Assembly: GCA_938031185.1 (NCBI GenBank)
Contig: CALHGX010000034.1
Coordinates: 1-34,590, forward strand
Source of the DNA: an uncultured bacterium
GTDB taxonomy: Bacteria; Verrucomicrobiota; Kiritimatiellia; CAIKKV01; CALHGX01
Direction: 5' to 3'
DNA length: 34,590 nt
The notes below the pieces were generated by a model that worked only from the letters and a program-made list of their open reading frames with translations, ran no database searches and was not told the origin of the DNA. Shown here piece after piece: positions 27,970 to 34,590 of this stretch; position 1 is the stretch's first letter, and each line of letters begins with the position of its first letter. Both the position numbers and the translations under genes were made by a program.

Positions 27970-29385
27970 TCAAATGTCGAAGTACAGCGCGAACTCCCAG
28001 GGGTGCGGCCGCAGGTCAACCGCCTGCACTTCACGGGTCATCTTGTAATCAATCCATGTCTCGATGACGTCCTCTGTGAACACGTCGCCCTTGAGCAGAT
28101 ACGCGTGGTCCTTGCGCAGCGCCTCCAAGGCCTCGCGCAGCGAACCCGGCGTCTTGGGCACCTTCTGCAGCTCTTCGGGCGGCATGTCGTAGATGTCACG
28201 ATCCAGCGGTTGTCCGGGATGCACCTTGTTTTGGATGCCGTCCAACGCCGCCATCAGGATGGCCGAAAAGGCGAGATACGGATTCGCGCTCGGGTCCGGA
28301 CATCGGAACTCCAGACGTTTGGCCTTCGGCGACGTCGAGTACATTGGAATTCGAACGGCCGCGCTGCGGTTCCGCCGCGAATACGCCAGATTCACCGGCG
28401 CCTCGAACCCCGGAACGAGCCGCTTGTAGCTGTTCGTCGTGGGGCTGGTCAGCGCCAACAGCGAAGGCGCATGCCGCAGAATCCCCCCGATCGCATACAT
28501 GGCCGTGTCGGACAATCCGGCGTATCCCTCGCCGGCGAACAAGTTGGTTTCCTTCTTCCACAGCGAAAGATGCACATGCATGCCCGTGCCGTTGTCGTTG
28601 AACAACGGCTTCGGCATAAACGTCACGACCTGGTTGTGCGCGCGGGCCGTGTTCTTCAGCACATACTTGTACTTCAACACGTTGTCGGCCATCGTTACCA
28701 GCGGCGCAAATTTCATGTCTATCTCGCACTGCCCGGCCGTCGCCACCTCATGATGATGCGCCTCCACCGTGATACCGATCCGCTGGAGCGTAAGCATCAT
28801 CTCACTGCGAAGGTCCTGCAGGCTGTCCGTAGGCGGAACGGGGAAATACCCCTCCTTGTACCGCGGTTTGTGCCCAAGATTCGGGTTTTCTTCCCGCCCG
28901 GAATTCCATCGTCCTTCGATCGAATCAATATGGTAGTACCCTTCGTGCTCGTTCTGATCGAAACGAATGTCGTCAAACACAAAGAACTCCAGTTCGGGGC
29001 CGAAGAACGCCGTATCCGCAATACCCGTGCTCTTCAAATACGCTTCGGCTTTGCGCGCGATGTTCCGCGGGTCGCGTGTGTAGTCCTCGCCGGTCACGGG
29101 ATCGCAAATATTACAGATCATCACCAGGGTCTTGTCCGCAAAAAAAGGATCGAGAAAAGCCGACTCCGGTACGGGTTTGACCAGCATGTCGGATTCGTTG
29201 ATCGCCTGCCATCCCCTGATGCTGGAACCGTCAAACCCCAGCCCCCGTTCGAATGTGTCCTCCTCGATGGAATCGGCCGGCACGGAAAAATGTTGCCACA
29301 GACCGGGAAAGTCCATGAAACGCAGATCCACGAGTTTAACGCCTTCCTCTTTAATGAACCGAACCACATCTTGCGCCGTCTTCAT
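27970..29385 (-). CDS. glnA: glutamine synthetase type I
   Basis: Makes glutamine from glutamate, ammonia and ATP. The 471-residue protein carries the GSI signatures: [10 protein letters not shown], the Mg-ligand [12 protein letters not shown], the latch and active-site region [20 protein letters not shown], and NRSAAVRIP. Near the C-terminus IYDMPPEE contains Tyr399, which corresponds to the adenylylated Tyr397 of E. coli, so this is the GSI-beta form and is probably regulated by GlnE-type adenylylation. The ATG at 29385 has AAAGG 6 bases upstream; in-frame starts at 29403 and 29451 are less well placed. It is the first gene of the leftward glutamine cluster, behind a sigma-54 promoter candidate. 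Confidence 0.97.
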   Translation of the reverse strand: MKTAQDVVRFIKEEGVKLVDLRFMDFPGLWQHFSVPADSIEEDTFERGLGFDGSSIRGWQAINESDMLVKPVPESAFLDPFFADKTLVMICNICDPVTGEDYTRDPRNIARKAEAYLKSTGIADTAFFGPELEFFVFDDIRFDQNEHEGYYHIDSIEGRWNSGREENPNLGHKPRYKEGYFPVPPTDSLQDLRSEMMLTLQRIGITVEAHHHEVATAGQCEIDMKFAPLVTMADNVLKYKYVLKNTARAHNQVVTFMPKPLFNDNGTGMHVHLSLWKKETNLFAGEGYAGLSDTAMYAIGGILRHAPSLLALTSPTTNSYKRLVPGFEAPVNLAYSRRNRSAAVRIPMYSTSPKAKRLEFRCPDPSANPYLAFSAILMAALDGIQNKVHPGQPLDRDIYDMPPEELQKVPKTPGSLREALEALRKDHAYLLKGDVFTEDVIETWIDYKMTREVQAVDLRPHPWEFALYFDI

Positions 29386-29435
29386 GATAGGCCTTTCTTC
29401 CATTTTTCTGACTCCATACCGCTTCCAGACACCTC

Positions 29436-29451
29436 GCAGCAACCGTGCCAA
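29436..29451 (-). promoter_or_regulatory. sigma-54 (-24/-12) promoter candidate of glnA
   Basis: On the minus strand the sequence TTGGCACGGTTGCTGC occupies 29451-29436. It carries the invariant GG (29448-29449) and GC (29436-29437) with exactly 10 bases between, and matches the RpoN consensus TGGCACG-N4-TTGC at all but one position. Transcription would start near 29424, giving a leader of about 39 bases with the ribosome-binding site. Sigma-54 control of glnA is a classic arrangement. Confidence 0.65.
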
Positions 29452-29566
29452 TATTCCGTCGCCCCCGTTTTACCAAGACGAACATAGGAAAATCACCGCG
29501 TTCCGGCAACGGCAAACCGATTCCGCCTCCAATCCCACCTGGCAACAACCAAAAATGAAGACAAAC

Positions 29567-29605
29567 ATGTCGCCTTTCGTCCGCAAGAGGCGACATTTAT
29601 GTCGC
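29567..29605. promoter_or_regulatory. triple TGTCGC element between glnA and its divergent neighbour
   Basis: A 9-base inverted repeat, ATGTCGCCT (29567-29575) and AGGCGACAT (29588-29596), is followed by a third half-site, ATGTCGC (29599-29605), directly repeated 32 bp (about three helical turns) from the first. It lies about 120-145 bp upstream of the glnA -12/-24 site and a similar distance from the divergent site. That is where a sigma-54 enhancer-binding activator would sit. The binding protein is unknown; the sequence is not the enteric NtrC site. Confidence 0.5.
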
Positions 29606-29710
29606 TTCATTCGCGTAAATGCGTTCCAGACAATGGAACAACGGCTTCAAACCAGTGATTCCACCGCTCGAGTAACCCCTTTCTGCGGTTCCTTTCCGCT
29701 GCGACGCATA

Positions 29711-29726
29711 TGGCACGAAAACTGCC
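29711..29726 (+). promoter_or_regulatory. second sigma-54-like site, facing the ATP-grasp gene
   Basis: TGGCACGAAAACTGCC has GG (29712-29713) and GC (29724-29725) with 10 bases between. It shares the core TGGCACG-N4-CTGC with the glnA site. Initiation would be near 29737, 2 bases before the annotated ATG at 29739, which has no Shine-Dalgarno sequence. Either the mRNA is leaderless or the match is fortuitous. Confidence 0.35.
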
Positions 29727-29738
29727 GTTGAATCGTTC

Positions 29739-32408
29739 ATGGATACTCAAAACACAGAGAGCCGCCAGCGAAGAAATGGCAACAACCGGCTTTTTAGCAC
29801 GGGACTGAACGGCCTTGACGCCATCTTGCATGGCTTGCGGGGCGGCGACAATGTGGTTTGGCAGGTGGACCGCATTGAGGACTACCACGACGTCGTGAAG
29901 CCCTTTGCGGCGTGGGCCGCGCGACAACCCGGCGGCCTCATCTATTTCCGCTTCGCCAGCCACCCGCCGATCCTTTCTCCTCAACCGGGCCTTTCGATCC
30001 GCGAACTGGATCCACAAATGGGGTTCGAACGGTTCGTTTCGGCCATCCTGGACGCAATCGAACGGCGGGGCGCCGGCGGCCTGTATGTCTTCGACGGGCT
30101 GTCGGAACTCGCTGCGGATTGGTTCAGCGATCGTATGCTGGCCAATTTCTTCATGATTGTATGCCCCTATCTGTTTCAACTCGATACCATCGCCTATTTC
30201 GCCCTGTTTCAAAAAAGCCATTCCGCGTTCGCCATCGAGGGCATTCACCGTACGGCTCAGGTCATCCTCGACCTCTACCGGCATGGCGACGGTCGTTACA
30301 TCAAACCGGTCAAGGTGGATCAGCGTCATTCTCCCACCATGTTCATGCTGCATGTATGGGAAGGCGAGACGTTTCGTCCCCTCACCCAGAGCGCGGCCGT
30401 GGCCGAGGTCTTCTCCGGCGCCCCTCAGCCATGGCTGAGTTTCGCCGCGCGCCGGCCCGGCACGTGGGCCCGCGCGGTGCAGCGCGCCCGCGATGTGCTC
30501 GCCGCGATGCGGGAAGGTCAGGCCTCGATGCAGGACGTGCAGGAGGCCTTCAACAAACTGCTGCGCATGGCCGTCACGCGCGACGAGCGGTTCATCCGTC
30601 TGGCCCGAAAGCATTTCGCCCTGGAGGACCTCGTCATCGTGCTGGAGCGGATGATCGGCACCGGGTTGATCGGCGGAAAGTCCCTCGGAATGCTCCTGGG
30701 CCGGGCCATACTGCGGAATACCCGCCCGCGGTGGAACGAGCTGCTCGAGCCGCACGACTCCTTCTACATCGGCAGCGACGTCTTCTACACCTATCTGGTT
30801 CAAAACGGCTGCTGGCACTTGCGCCGAAACCTGAAGGCCCCAACCGGATCCCCCGATGGGGTGTCCGTCGCGCAGGAACGGATCATGCGCGGCGAATTTC
30901 CTCCCGACATCCGCCAGCAGTTCGTCGAAATGCTGGACTACTTCGGGCAGGCGCCGATCATTGTCCGGTCAAGCAGCCTGCTCGAAGACAGCTACGGGAA
31001 TGCCTTCTCCGGGAAGTACGAAACCGTTTTTTGCGCCAATCAGGGCGATCCGGAAGACCGGTTGCAGGCGTTCATCGCCGCTGTTCGCCGCGTGTACGCC
31101 AGCGCGATCAGCAATGAAGCCCTTTCCTACCGGGCCCAGCGCGGATTGCTCGATTGTGACGAACAGATGTCCCTGCTGGTCCAACGGGTTTCCGGATCGC
31201 TGTCCGGCTCGCTCTTCTTTCCCCATGTGGCCGGTGTCGGCTTCTCGTTCAACCCCTACGTATGGGCGGAAACCATTGATCCGCATTCCGGGTTCCTGCG
31301 CCTGGTGGCCGGACTGGGCACTCGGGCGGTGGATCGAACCGATGACGATTACTCCCGGCTGGTGGCCCTCAACGCGCCGACCCGCCGACCCGACGCGGGC
31401 GACAACGAATCCCGGCGCCATCTGCAACGCCGGGTGGATGTGCTGGACCTCGAAGCCAACGCCCTCGTCAGTCGAGAATGGACCGACCTTGTCCGCATCG
31501 CCAGCCGGGACTTCCCCTTGGGCCTGATGGCCGAACTGGATCCGGAAACGGAAAAGCAGGTCCGCGAAAGAGGATTGGACCCCGCTCTGGCCTGGCGCCC
31601 CACCTTCGATCCGCTGCTAAGCGCCACATCGTTGCCGGCCGATATGCGCGACATGTTGTCCACCATCCATGCGGCCTACGACCATCCGGTGGACATCGAA
31701 TTCACCGTCAATTTCCTTCCCGACGGTTCCTACCGCATCAACCTGCTGCAATGCCGTCCCTTCCAGGTGCGCATTCGCGGCGCCACCGCGCTCGTCCGCT
31801 TGCCCGCACCGATGCGCCGTGCGGATGTCATCATGGAATCCCGCGGGCCGATCATAGGTCAGAGCCTGGCCGCCGTCGTGGACCGAATCATCTATGTTGC
31901 CCCGTCTGTATATGGCCAGATGCCCGTCTCAGCCCGCTACGCCGTGGCTCGCGCCATCGGCAAGCTGACGCGTCTGGCGCCCGCCGCTTCAGGCGGTTTC
32001 AATCTCATGCTGATCGGCCCCGGCCGCTGGGCCACCACCACGCCCGCCCTCGGCATCCCCGTGTCGTTCGCCGAAATCAGCGCCGCGCGCATCATCTGCG
32101 AGATCGCCTCAATGCATCACGGACTCGTGCCCGATCTCTCGCTGGGCACTCATTTCTTCAACGACCTGGTGGAAAGCGACATGCTCTATCTGGCGATCTT
32201 TCCCGAACGGGAGGGGCATGGCTTGAACGAGGTGTTTTTCAACCAGGCCCCAAACCGGCTGACCGAGCTGCTACCGGAAGCCTCGCCGCTGCAAGATGCG
32301 CTGAAGGTAGTGGACGGATCGTCTCTCCCGCAGGCCGCCGGCCTTCGTCTGACCGCGGACTGCCTCAAGCAACGGGCGGTGTGCCACGCCATGCGGCCGC
32401 GCGAGTGA
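29739..32408 (+). CDS. pseudo-RecA/KaiC domain fused to PEP-synthase-type ATP-grasp domain
   Basis: An 889-residue protein without a signal peptide or membrane helix. Residues about 17-230 resemble the RecA/KaiC fold (STGLNGLDAIL, a Walker-B-like LYVFDGLSEL with Asp119), but the Walker A position reads GGDNVVWQVD, with no GKT/S, so ATP binding there is doubtful. Residues about 305-680 resemble the N-terminal ATP-binding domain of PEP synthase and pyruvate phosphate dikinase: GGKSLGM (GGK 312-314), IIVRSSSLLEDSYG, SGKYETVF, and CRPFQVR at the end. The phosphohistidine and PEP-binding domains are missing. A C-terminal block (about 750-830) holds IGPGRWATTTP, LGIPVSF and GTHFFNDL, a conserved set in unstudied PEP/pyruvate-binding-domain proteins. 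The function is unknown. It diverges from glnA with a similar promoter core. Confidence 0.75.
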   Translation: MDTQNTESRQRRNGNNRLFSTGLNGLDAILHGLRGGDNVVWQVDRIEDYHDVVKPFAAWAARQPGGLIYFRFASHPPILSPQPGLSIRELDPQMGFERFVSAILDAIERRGAGGLYVFDGLSELAADWFSDRMLANFFMIVCPYLFQLDTIAYFALFQKSHSAFAIEGIHRTAQVILDLYRHGDGRYIKPVKVDQRHSPTMFMLHVWEGETFRPLTQSAAVAEVFSGAPQPWLSFAARRPGTWARAVQRARDVLAAMREGQASMQDVQEAFNKLLRMAVTRDERFIRLARKHFALEDLVIVLERMIGTGLIGGKSLGMLLGRAILRNTRPRWNELLEPHDSFYIGSDVFYTYLVQNGCWHLRRNLKAPTGSPDGVSVAQERIMRGEFPPDIRQQFVEMLDYFGQAPIIVRSSSLLEDSYGNAFSGKYETVFCANQGDPEDRLQAFIAAVRRVYASAISNEALSYRAQRGLLDCDEQMSLLVQRVSGSLSGSLFFPHVAGVGFSFNPYVWAETIDPHSGFLRLVAGLGTRAVDRTDDDYSRLVALNAPTRRPDAGDNESRRHLQRRVDVLDLEANALVSREWTDLVRIASRDFPLGLMAELDPETEKQVRERGLDPALAWRPTFDPLLSATSLPADMRDMLSTIHAAYDHPVDIEFTVNFLPDGSYRINLLQCRPFQVRIRGATALVRLPAPMRRADVIMESRGPIIGQSLAAVVDRIIYVAPSVYGQMPVSARYAVARAIGKLTRLAPAASGGFNLMLIGPGRWATTTPALGIPVSFAEISAARIICEIASMHHGLVPDLSLGTHFFNDLVESDMLYLAIFPEREGHGLNEVFFNQAPNRLTELLPEASPLQDALKVVDGSSLPQAAGLRLTADCLKQRAVCHAMRPRE

Positions 32409-32417
32409 TGCCGGCAC

Positions 32418-33197
32418 CTACCATTTACGGCGCACCGGCACGCCAGCCGCCGCCAGATACTCCTTGATCCCGGGAATATCGTATGCTCGCGTGTGAATCA
32501 TTCCCGCCACAATTGCCGCATCCGCAAGCCCCCGCACGAAGACCTCGACCAAATGGCGGGGATGCCCGGCGCCACCCGATGCCACGACCGGCACCGGCAC
32601 GCTCTCCGCAATCATCCGGGTCAGTTCCACGTCATAACCAGCCCGCGTGCCGTCCGCATCCACCGAATTGACAACGATCTCGCCCACCCCGCGATCCGCC
32701 GCCTCCCGCGCCCACGCCAGAGCGTCGCGCCCCGTTCGCTCTCGAAAACCGCGCGTGGTCACTTCGTATCCGCTTGAAAATCGAGGGGTATTCGCCACGC
32801 GGACGGGATCCATCCCCAGCACAATGCACTGGGCGCCGAATGCCCGCGCACCCTCGGAAATGATCTCCGGGCGGGCCACCGCCAGCGAATTGACCGATAT
32901 CTTTTCGGCTCCTGCAAGCAGCACGCGCGCCATGTCCTCAATACTGCCGATGCCGCCGCCAACAGCAAAAGGAATGTGTATGGCTCGCGCCACCTCCCGG
33001 ACCATCTCCAAATCAATGGGACGGCGCTCGGCAGAGGCGGTGATGTCATAGAACACCAGCTCGTCGCAGCCTTCCGCGCAATACCGGGCCGCCATTTCCA
33101 CGGGATCGCCCAGTTCCACGTTATTCTGAAACCGAACGCCCTTCGTAACCTTTCGATTGCGAATGTCGAGGCAGGGAATAATGCGTTTCGTCAGCAT
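32418..33197 (-). CDS. hisF: imidazole glycerol phosphate synthase, cyclase subunit
   Basis: Cyclises PRFAR with ammonia from HisH to imidazole glycerol phosphate and AICAR. The 259-residue (beta-alpha)8 barrel has IIPCLDI with catalytic Asp11, VGGGI, ISVNSLAV, and NSVDADGT with the second catalytic Asp. The ATG at 33197 begins the family N-terminus MLTKRIIPCLD and overlaps the end of hisH by 7 bp; a start four codons upstream is less likely. Its stop faces that of the ATP-grasp gene across 9 bp. Confidence 0.96.
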   Translation of the reverse strand: MLTKRIIPCLDIRNRKVTKGVRFQNNVELGDPVEMAARYCAEGCDELVFYDITASAERRPIDLEMVREVARAIHIPFAVGGGIGSIEDMARVLLAGAEKISVNSLAVARPEIISEGARAFGAQCIVLGMDPVRVANTPRFSSGYEVTTRGFRERTGRDALAWAREAADRGVGEIVVNSVDADGTRAGYDVELTRMIAESVPVPVVASGGAGHPRHLVEVFVRGLADAAIVAGMIHTRAYDIPGIKEYLAAAGVPVRRKW

Positions 33198-33811
33198 GCG
33201 CCATCCCAACGACTGAAGTTTTCCAGCAGGCGAAGTCCGATCCGTCCGGATTTTTCCGGATGGAACTGAGTAGCCACGATATTGCGGCGAGCAACCACTG
33301 AGGCAAAGGTCGCACCGGCATAATCCGTTGTTCCCGCCACGTCATCCTCACTCGCCGGGCAGGGATAGTAGCTGTGAACAAAATAGAACTCGCTGCCGTT
33401 TTCGATGCCAGCCAGCACCGGATGCGCCCGCCGCACATTCACTTGATTCCAACCGATTTGTGGCACCTTTTCGGTGCGATCGCGAGGGCGAAACCGGCGC
33501 ACTTCGCCCCGCACGAGGCCCAGTCCCGCTACGCCCCCATCCTCTTCCGTCCGATCGAAGATGATCTGCGTGCCAAGGCAAATGCCAATAAAGGGGCGGC
33601 CTTCTTCCGCCACCTCACGCAAGGCCTCGTCCAACCCCAATTCACGCAAACGCCTCATCGCTGCGCCAGCGGCTCCCACGCCCGGAAAGACCACCCGTTC
33701 GGCCTCCTTCACAACCTCTGGACGATCCGTAATCCGCGCAGAAATACCCAACGCCTCAAACGCCAGCCGCACGCTCGCAAGGTTGCCCGCCTTGTAGTCC
33801 ACGATCACCAT
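33191..33811 (-). CDS. hisH: imidazole glycerol phosphate synthase, glutamine amidotransferase subunit
   Basis: Releases ammonia from glutamine and channels it to HisF in histidine synthesis. The 206-residue class I amidotransferase has VDYKAGNLASV at the N-terminus, GICLGTQ with nucleophile Cys78, and HPEKSG with His184 and Glu186. Two adjacent ATGs exist at 33814 and 33811; GGAGG is better spaced for the second. It overlaps hisF. No other his gene is in the window, and no clear promoter is seen upstream. Confidence 0.94.
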   Translation of the reverse strand: MVIVDYKAGNLASVRLAFEALGISARITDRPEVVKEAERVVFPGVGAAGAAMRRLRELGLDEALREVAEEGRPFIGICLGTQIIFDRTEEDGGVAGLGLVRGEVRRFRPRDRTEKVPQIGWNQVNVRRAHPVLAGIENGSEFYFVHSYYPCPASEDDVAGTTDYAGATFASVVARRNIVATQFHPEKSGRIGLRLLENFSRWDGAC

Positions 33812-34012
33812 CATGCCCTCCACTATAGAGACTGCCGTCATTCACATCAATGCCCCCCTCCGACCAACATCGCCGCGCGTCTGTTCGGGCGCAAACACGC
33901 TCGGCCGAAACATCAAACTGCGATTAGATTAAACTCCTCTCCTCATGAGGCCCCCCCCCCTGCTTTACTCTGTTCGTCAATTACACAACCTTCGAAGGTA
34001 TGATGCTTGGTT
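33812..34012. other. intergenic region upstream of hisH with a ten-base C tract
   Basis: This 201-bp stretch lies between hisH and the edge of the insertion-sequence remnant. It is more AT-rich than the genes. A short palindrome CCTCATGAGG is directly followed by ten consecutive C residues at 33951-33960. I find no convincing promoter, gene or terminator. The hisH ribosome-binding site is at its left edge. Confidence 0.5.
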
Positions 34013-34174
34013 GTAACTACTCAGGTAGGCCCCCCATGGGGCCCCTGCGGACGGGTGCGGAGGGTGGATCCTGCGCGAGGGCGGCGAGACGAGCCGAGTG
34101 CGGCGCGAGCCCAGCCGAGCCCAACGGGGGTCGCGAGGAGACGTGGCGCCCCGCACGGGCGCGGGGCGTGCGGC
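34013..34174. mobile_element. probable terminal region of the IS66-type remnant
   Basis: Composition changes sharply to very GC-rich at about 34013, where GTAACTACTCAGG begins. The GTAA start is usual for IS66-family ends, so this is taken as the element's outer edge. The region includes a CCCCATGGGG palindrome and an 8-base-arm hairpin (CGCCCCGC at 34147-34154 and GCGGGGCG at 34161-34168) just beyond the transposase stop. No gene is seen. Confidence 0.4.
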
Positions 34175-34456
34175 TCAGGAGGTGTCGGCAGCCGGCACGA
34201 AGGGGTTGCCGAGCAACACGCGCTGAAGGGCCTCCAAGGCATTGAGGCCGTTCTTGCGGGCGGTGGAGACGTGGCCGCGGATGCGGCAGAAGTTCACGAG
34301 AGCCTGGAAGCTGCGGAAGGTGCCGGAGATCTTCTGGCGCAGCTTTATCATCCGCAGATCACGTTCCGACTGGTTGTTGTCGAAGGGCACGGCGAAGTCG
34401 CGCATGAAGGCGAGGACGCTGTCGGGGTGATCGCGGAAGCGGTCGAGCAGGTGGAT
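34175..34456 (-). pseudogene. C-terminal fragment of an IS66-family transposase
   Basis: The minus-strand frame contains the conserved C-terminus of IS66 TnpC transposases: LLDRFRDHPDSVLAF, VPFDNNQSERDLRM (with the catalytic Glu of the DDE triad in this block), IKLRQKISGTFRS, and GHVSTARKNGLNAL, ending at a stop at 34175. Upstream the frame breaks at about 34456, where it meets the end of an IS3-like element, so only about 90 codons remain and the gene cannot be functional here. Confidence 0.88.
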
Positions 34457-34483
34457 CTACCCCCCAAAAGTGGGCCACGGGAG
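34457..34483. repeat. right terminal sequence of an IS3-family element
   Basis: Between the broken IS66 frame and the stop of the IS3-type transposase lies a short sequence containing CCCCCCAAAAGTGGGCCAC. This resembles terminal inverted repeats of IS3-family elements, whose orfB normally stops just inside the right end. The exact boundary is uncertain by a few bases, and the other end is outside the window. Confidence 0.55.
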
Positions 34484-34590
34484 CTAAGCGATTTGTTGTA
34501 GGCGTGTAGCATATTTTCTCTCGAAGTCCACCGGCGAAAGATAGCCCAGGGAACTGTGGATTCGTGTCCGGTTGTACTCGGTCTCGATGT
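34484..34590 (-). CDS. IS3-family transposase (orfB), C-terminal end, cut by the window edge
   Basis: The minus-strand frame reads IETEYNRTRIHSSLGYLSP, then VDFERKYA, and stops at 34484. The YN-x-x-R-x-HSSLGY-x-SP-x-x-FE pattern is the typical end of the IS3/IS150 integrase-type transposase. Only 34 residues are visible, so intactness cannot be judged. The element appears to have inserted into the IS66 transposase gene. Confidence 0.88.
   Translation of the reverse strand, partial: IETEYNRTRIHSSLGYLSPVDFERKYATRLQQIA

Noticed and set aside
34007-34501. A 164-codon plus-strand frame through the insertion-sequence region
   Set aside because: It crosses the IS66/IS3 junction, and the opposite strand carries clear transposase signatures.
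1-34590. CRISPR array, prophage or toxin-antitoxin system
   Set aside because: No regularly spaced repeats, phage structural genes or small gene pairs of those kinds were seen; the only mobile DNA is at the right edge.

Overview
The window is about 34.6 kb of GC-rich, densely coded bacterial chromosome. It ends at the right in insertion-sequence debris. Almost every gene is housekeeping metabolism. No single marker fixes the taxon. The fused E1 dehydrogenase, the stand-alone uroporphyrinogen-decarboxylase-like protein, the M48 peptidase with a long C-terminal extension, and the patchy use of Shine-Dalgarno sites would fit a member of the PVC superphylum (Verrucomicrobiota, Kiritimatiellota or Lentisphaerota). 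That is a low-confidence inference.

Layout. Positions 1-263 hold a perfect 34-bp palindrome and a short reading frame with a strong ribosome-binding site. Positions 264-5315 (+) encode a 2-oxoacid dehydrogenase complex: fused E1 alpha-beta, E2 and E3. Positions 5316-10358 (-) run from tRNA-Leu(CAA) through valS and a URO-D-family protein to an MscS-type channel. A saccharopine-dehydrogenase-like gene (-) at 10773-12140 diverges from a rightward group at 12365-15428: an M48 peptidase, a very small protein resembling sigma-70 region 2, and trmB. Positions 15461-29385 (-) form one long cluster in the transcription order glnA, gltB, gltD, purF, pyrG, carB. A large protein with a pseudo-RecA/KaiC N-terminus and a PEP-synthase-type ATP-grasp domain (+, 29739-32408) diverges from glnA. 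hisH and hisF (-) follow at 32418-33811. From about 34013 there is an IS66-type transposase remnant cut by the end of an IS3-type element that runs off the window.

How the genes work together. The 15.5-33.8 kb section is built around glutamine. GlnA makes it, GltBD turns it into glutamate, and PurF, PyrG and HisHF use its amide for purine, CTP and histidine synthesis. CarB makes carbamoyl phosphate, normally with glutamine-derived ammonia; carA is not in the window. Several junctions overlap by 4-8 bp, which implies translational coupling. Upstream of glnA there is a good sigma-54 (-24/-12) promoter candidate. A second site with the same core faces the divergent ATP-grasp gene, and a repeated TGTCGC element lies between them. 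This suggests nitrogen-responsive control of the whole locus and may bring the uncharacterised ATP-grasp protein into the same regulon.

The items most worth a second look are the pseudo-KaiC/ATP-grasp protein and its shared promoter architecture with glnA, the six-gene glutamine operon, the orphan sigma-region-2-like protein, the two insertions in the fused E1, and the doubled subunit-binding domain in E2.
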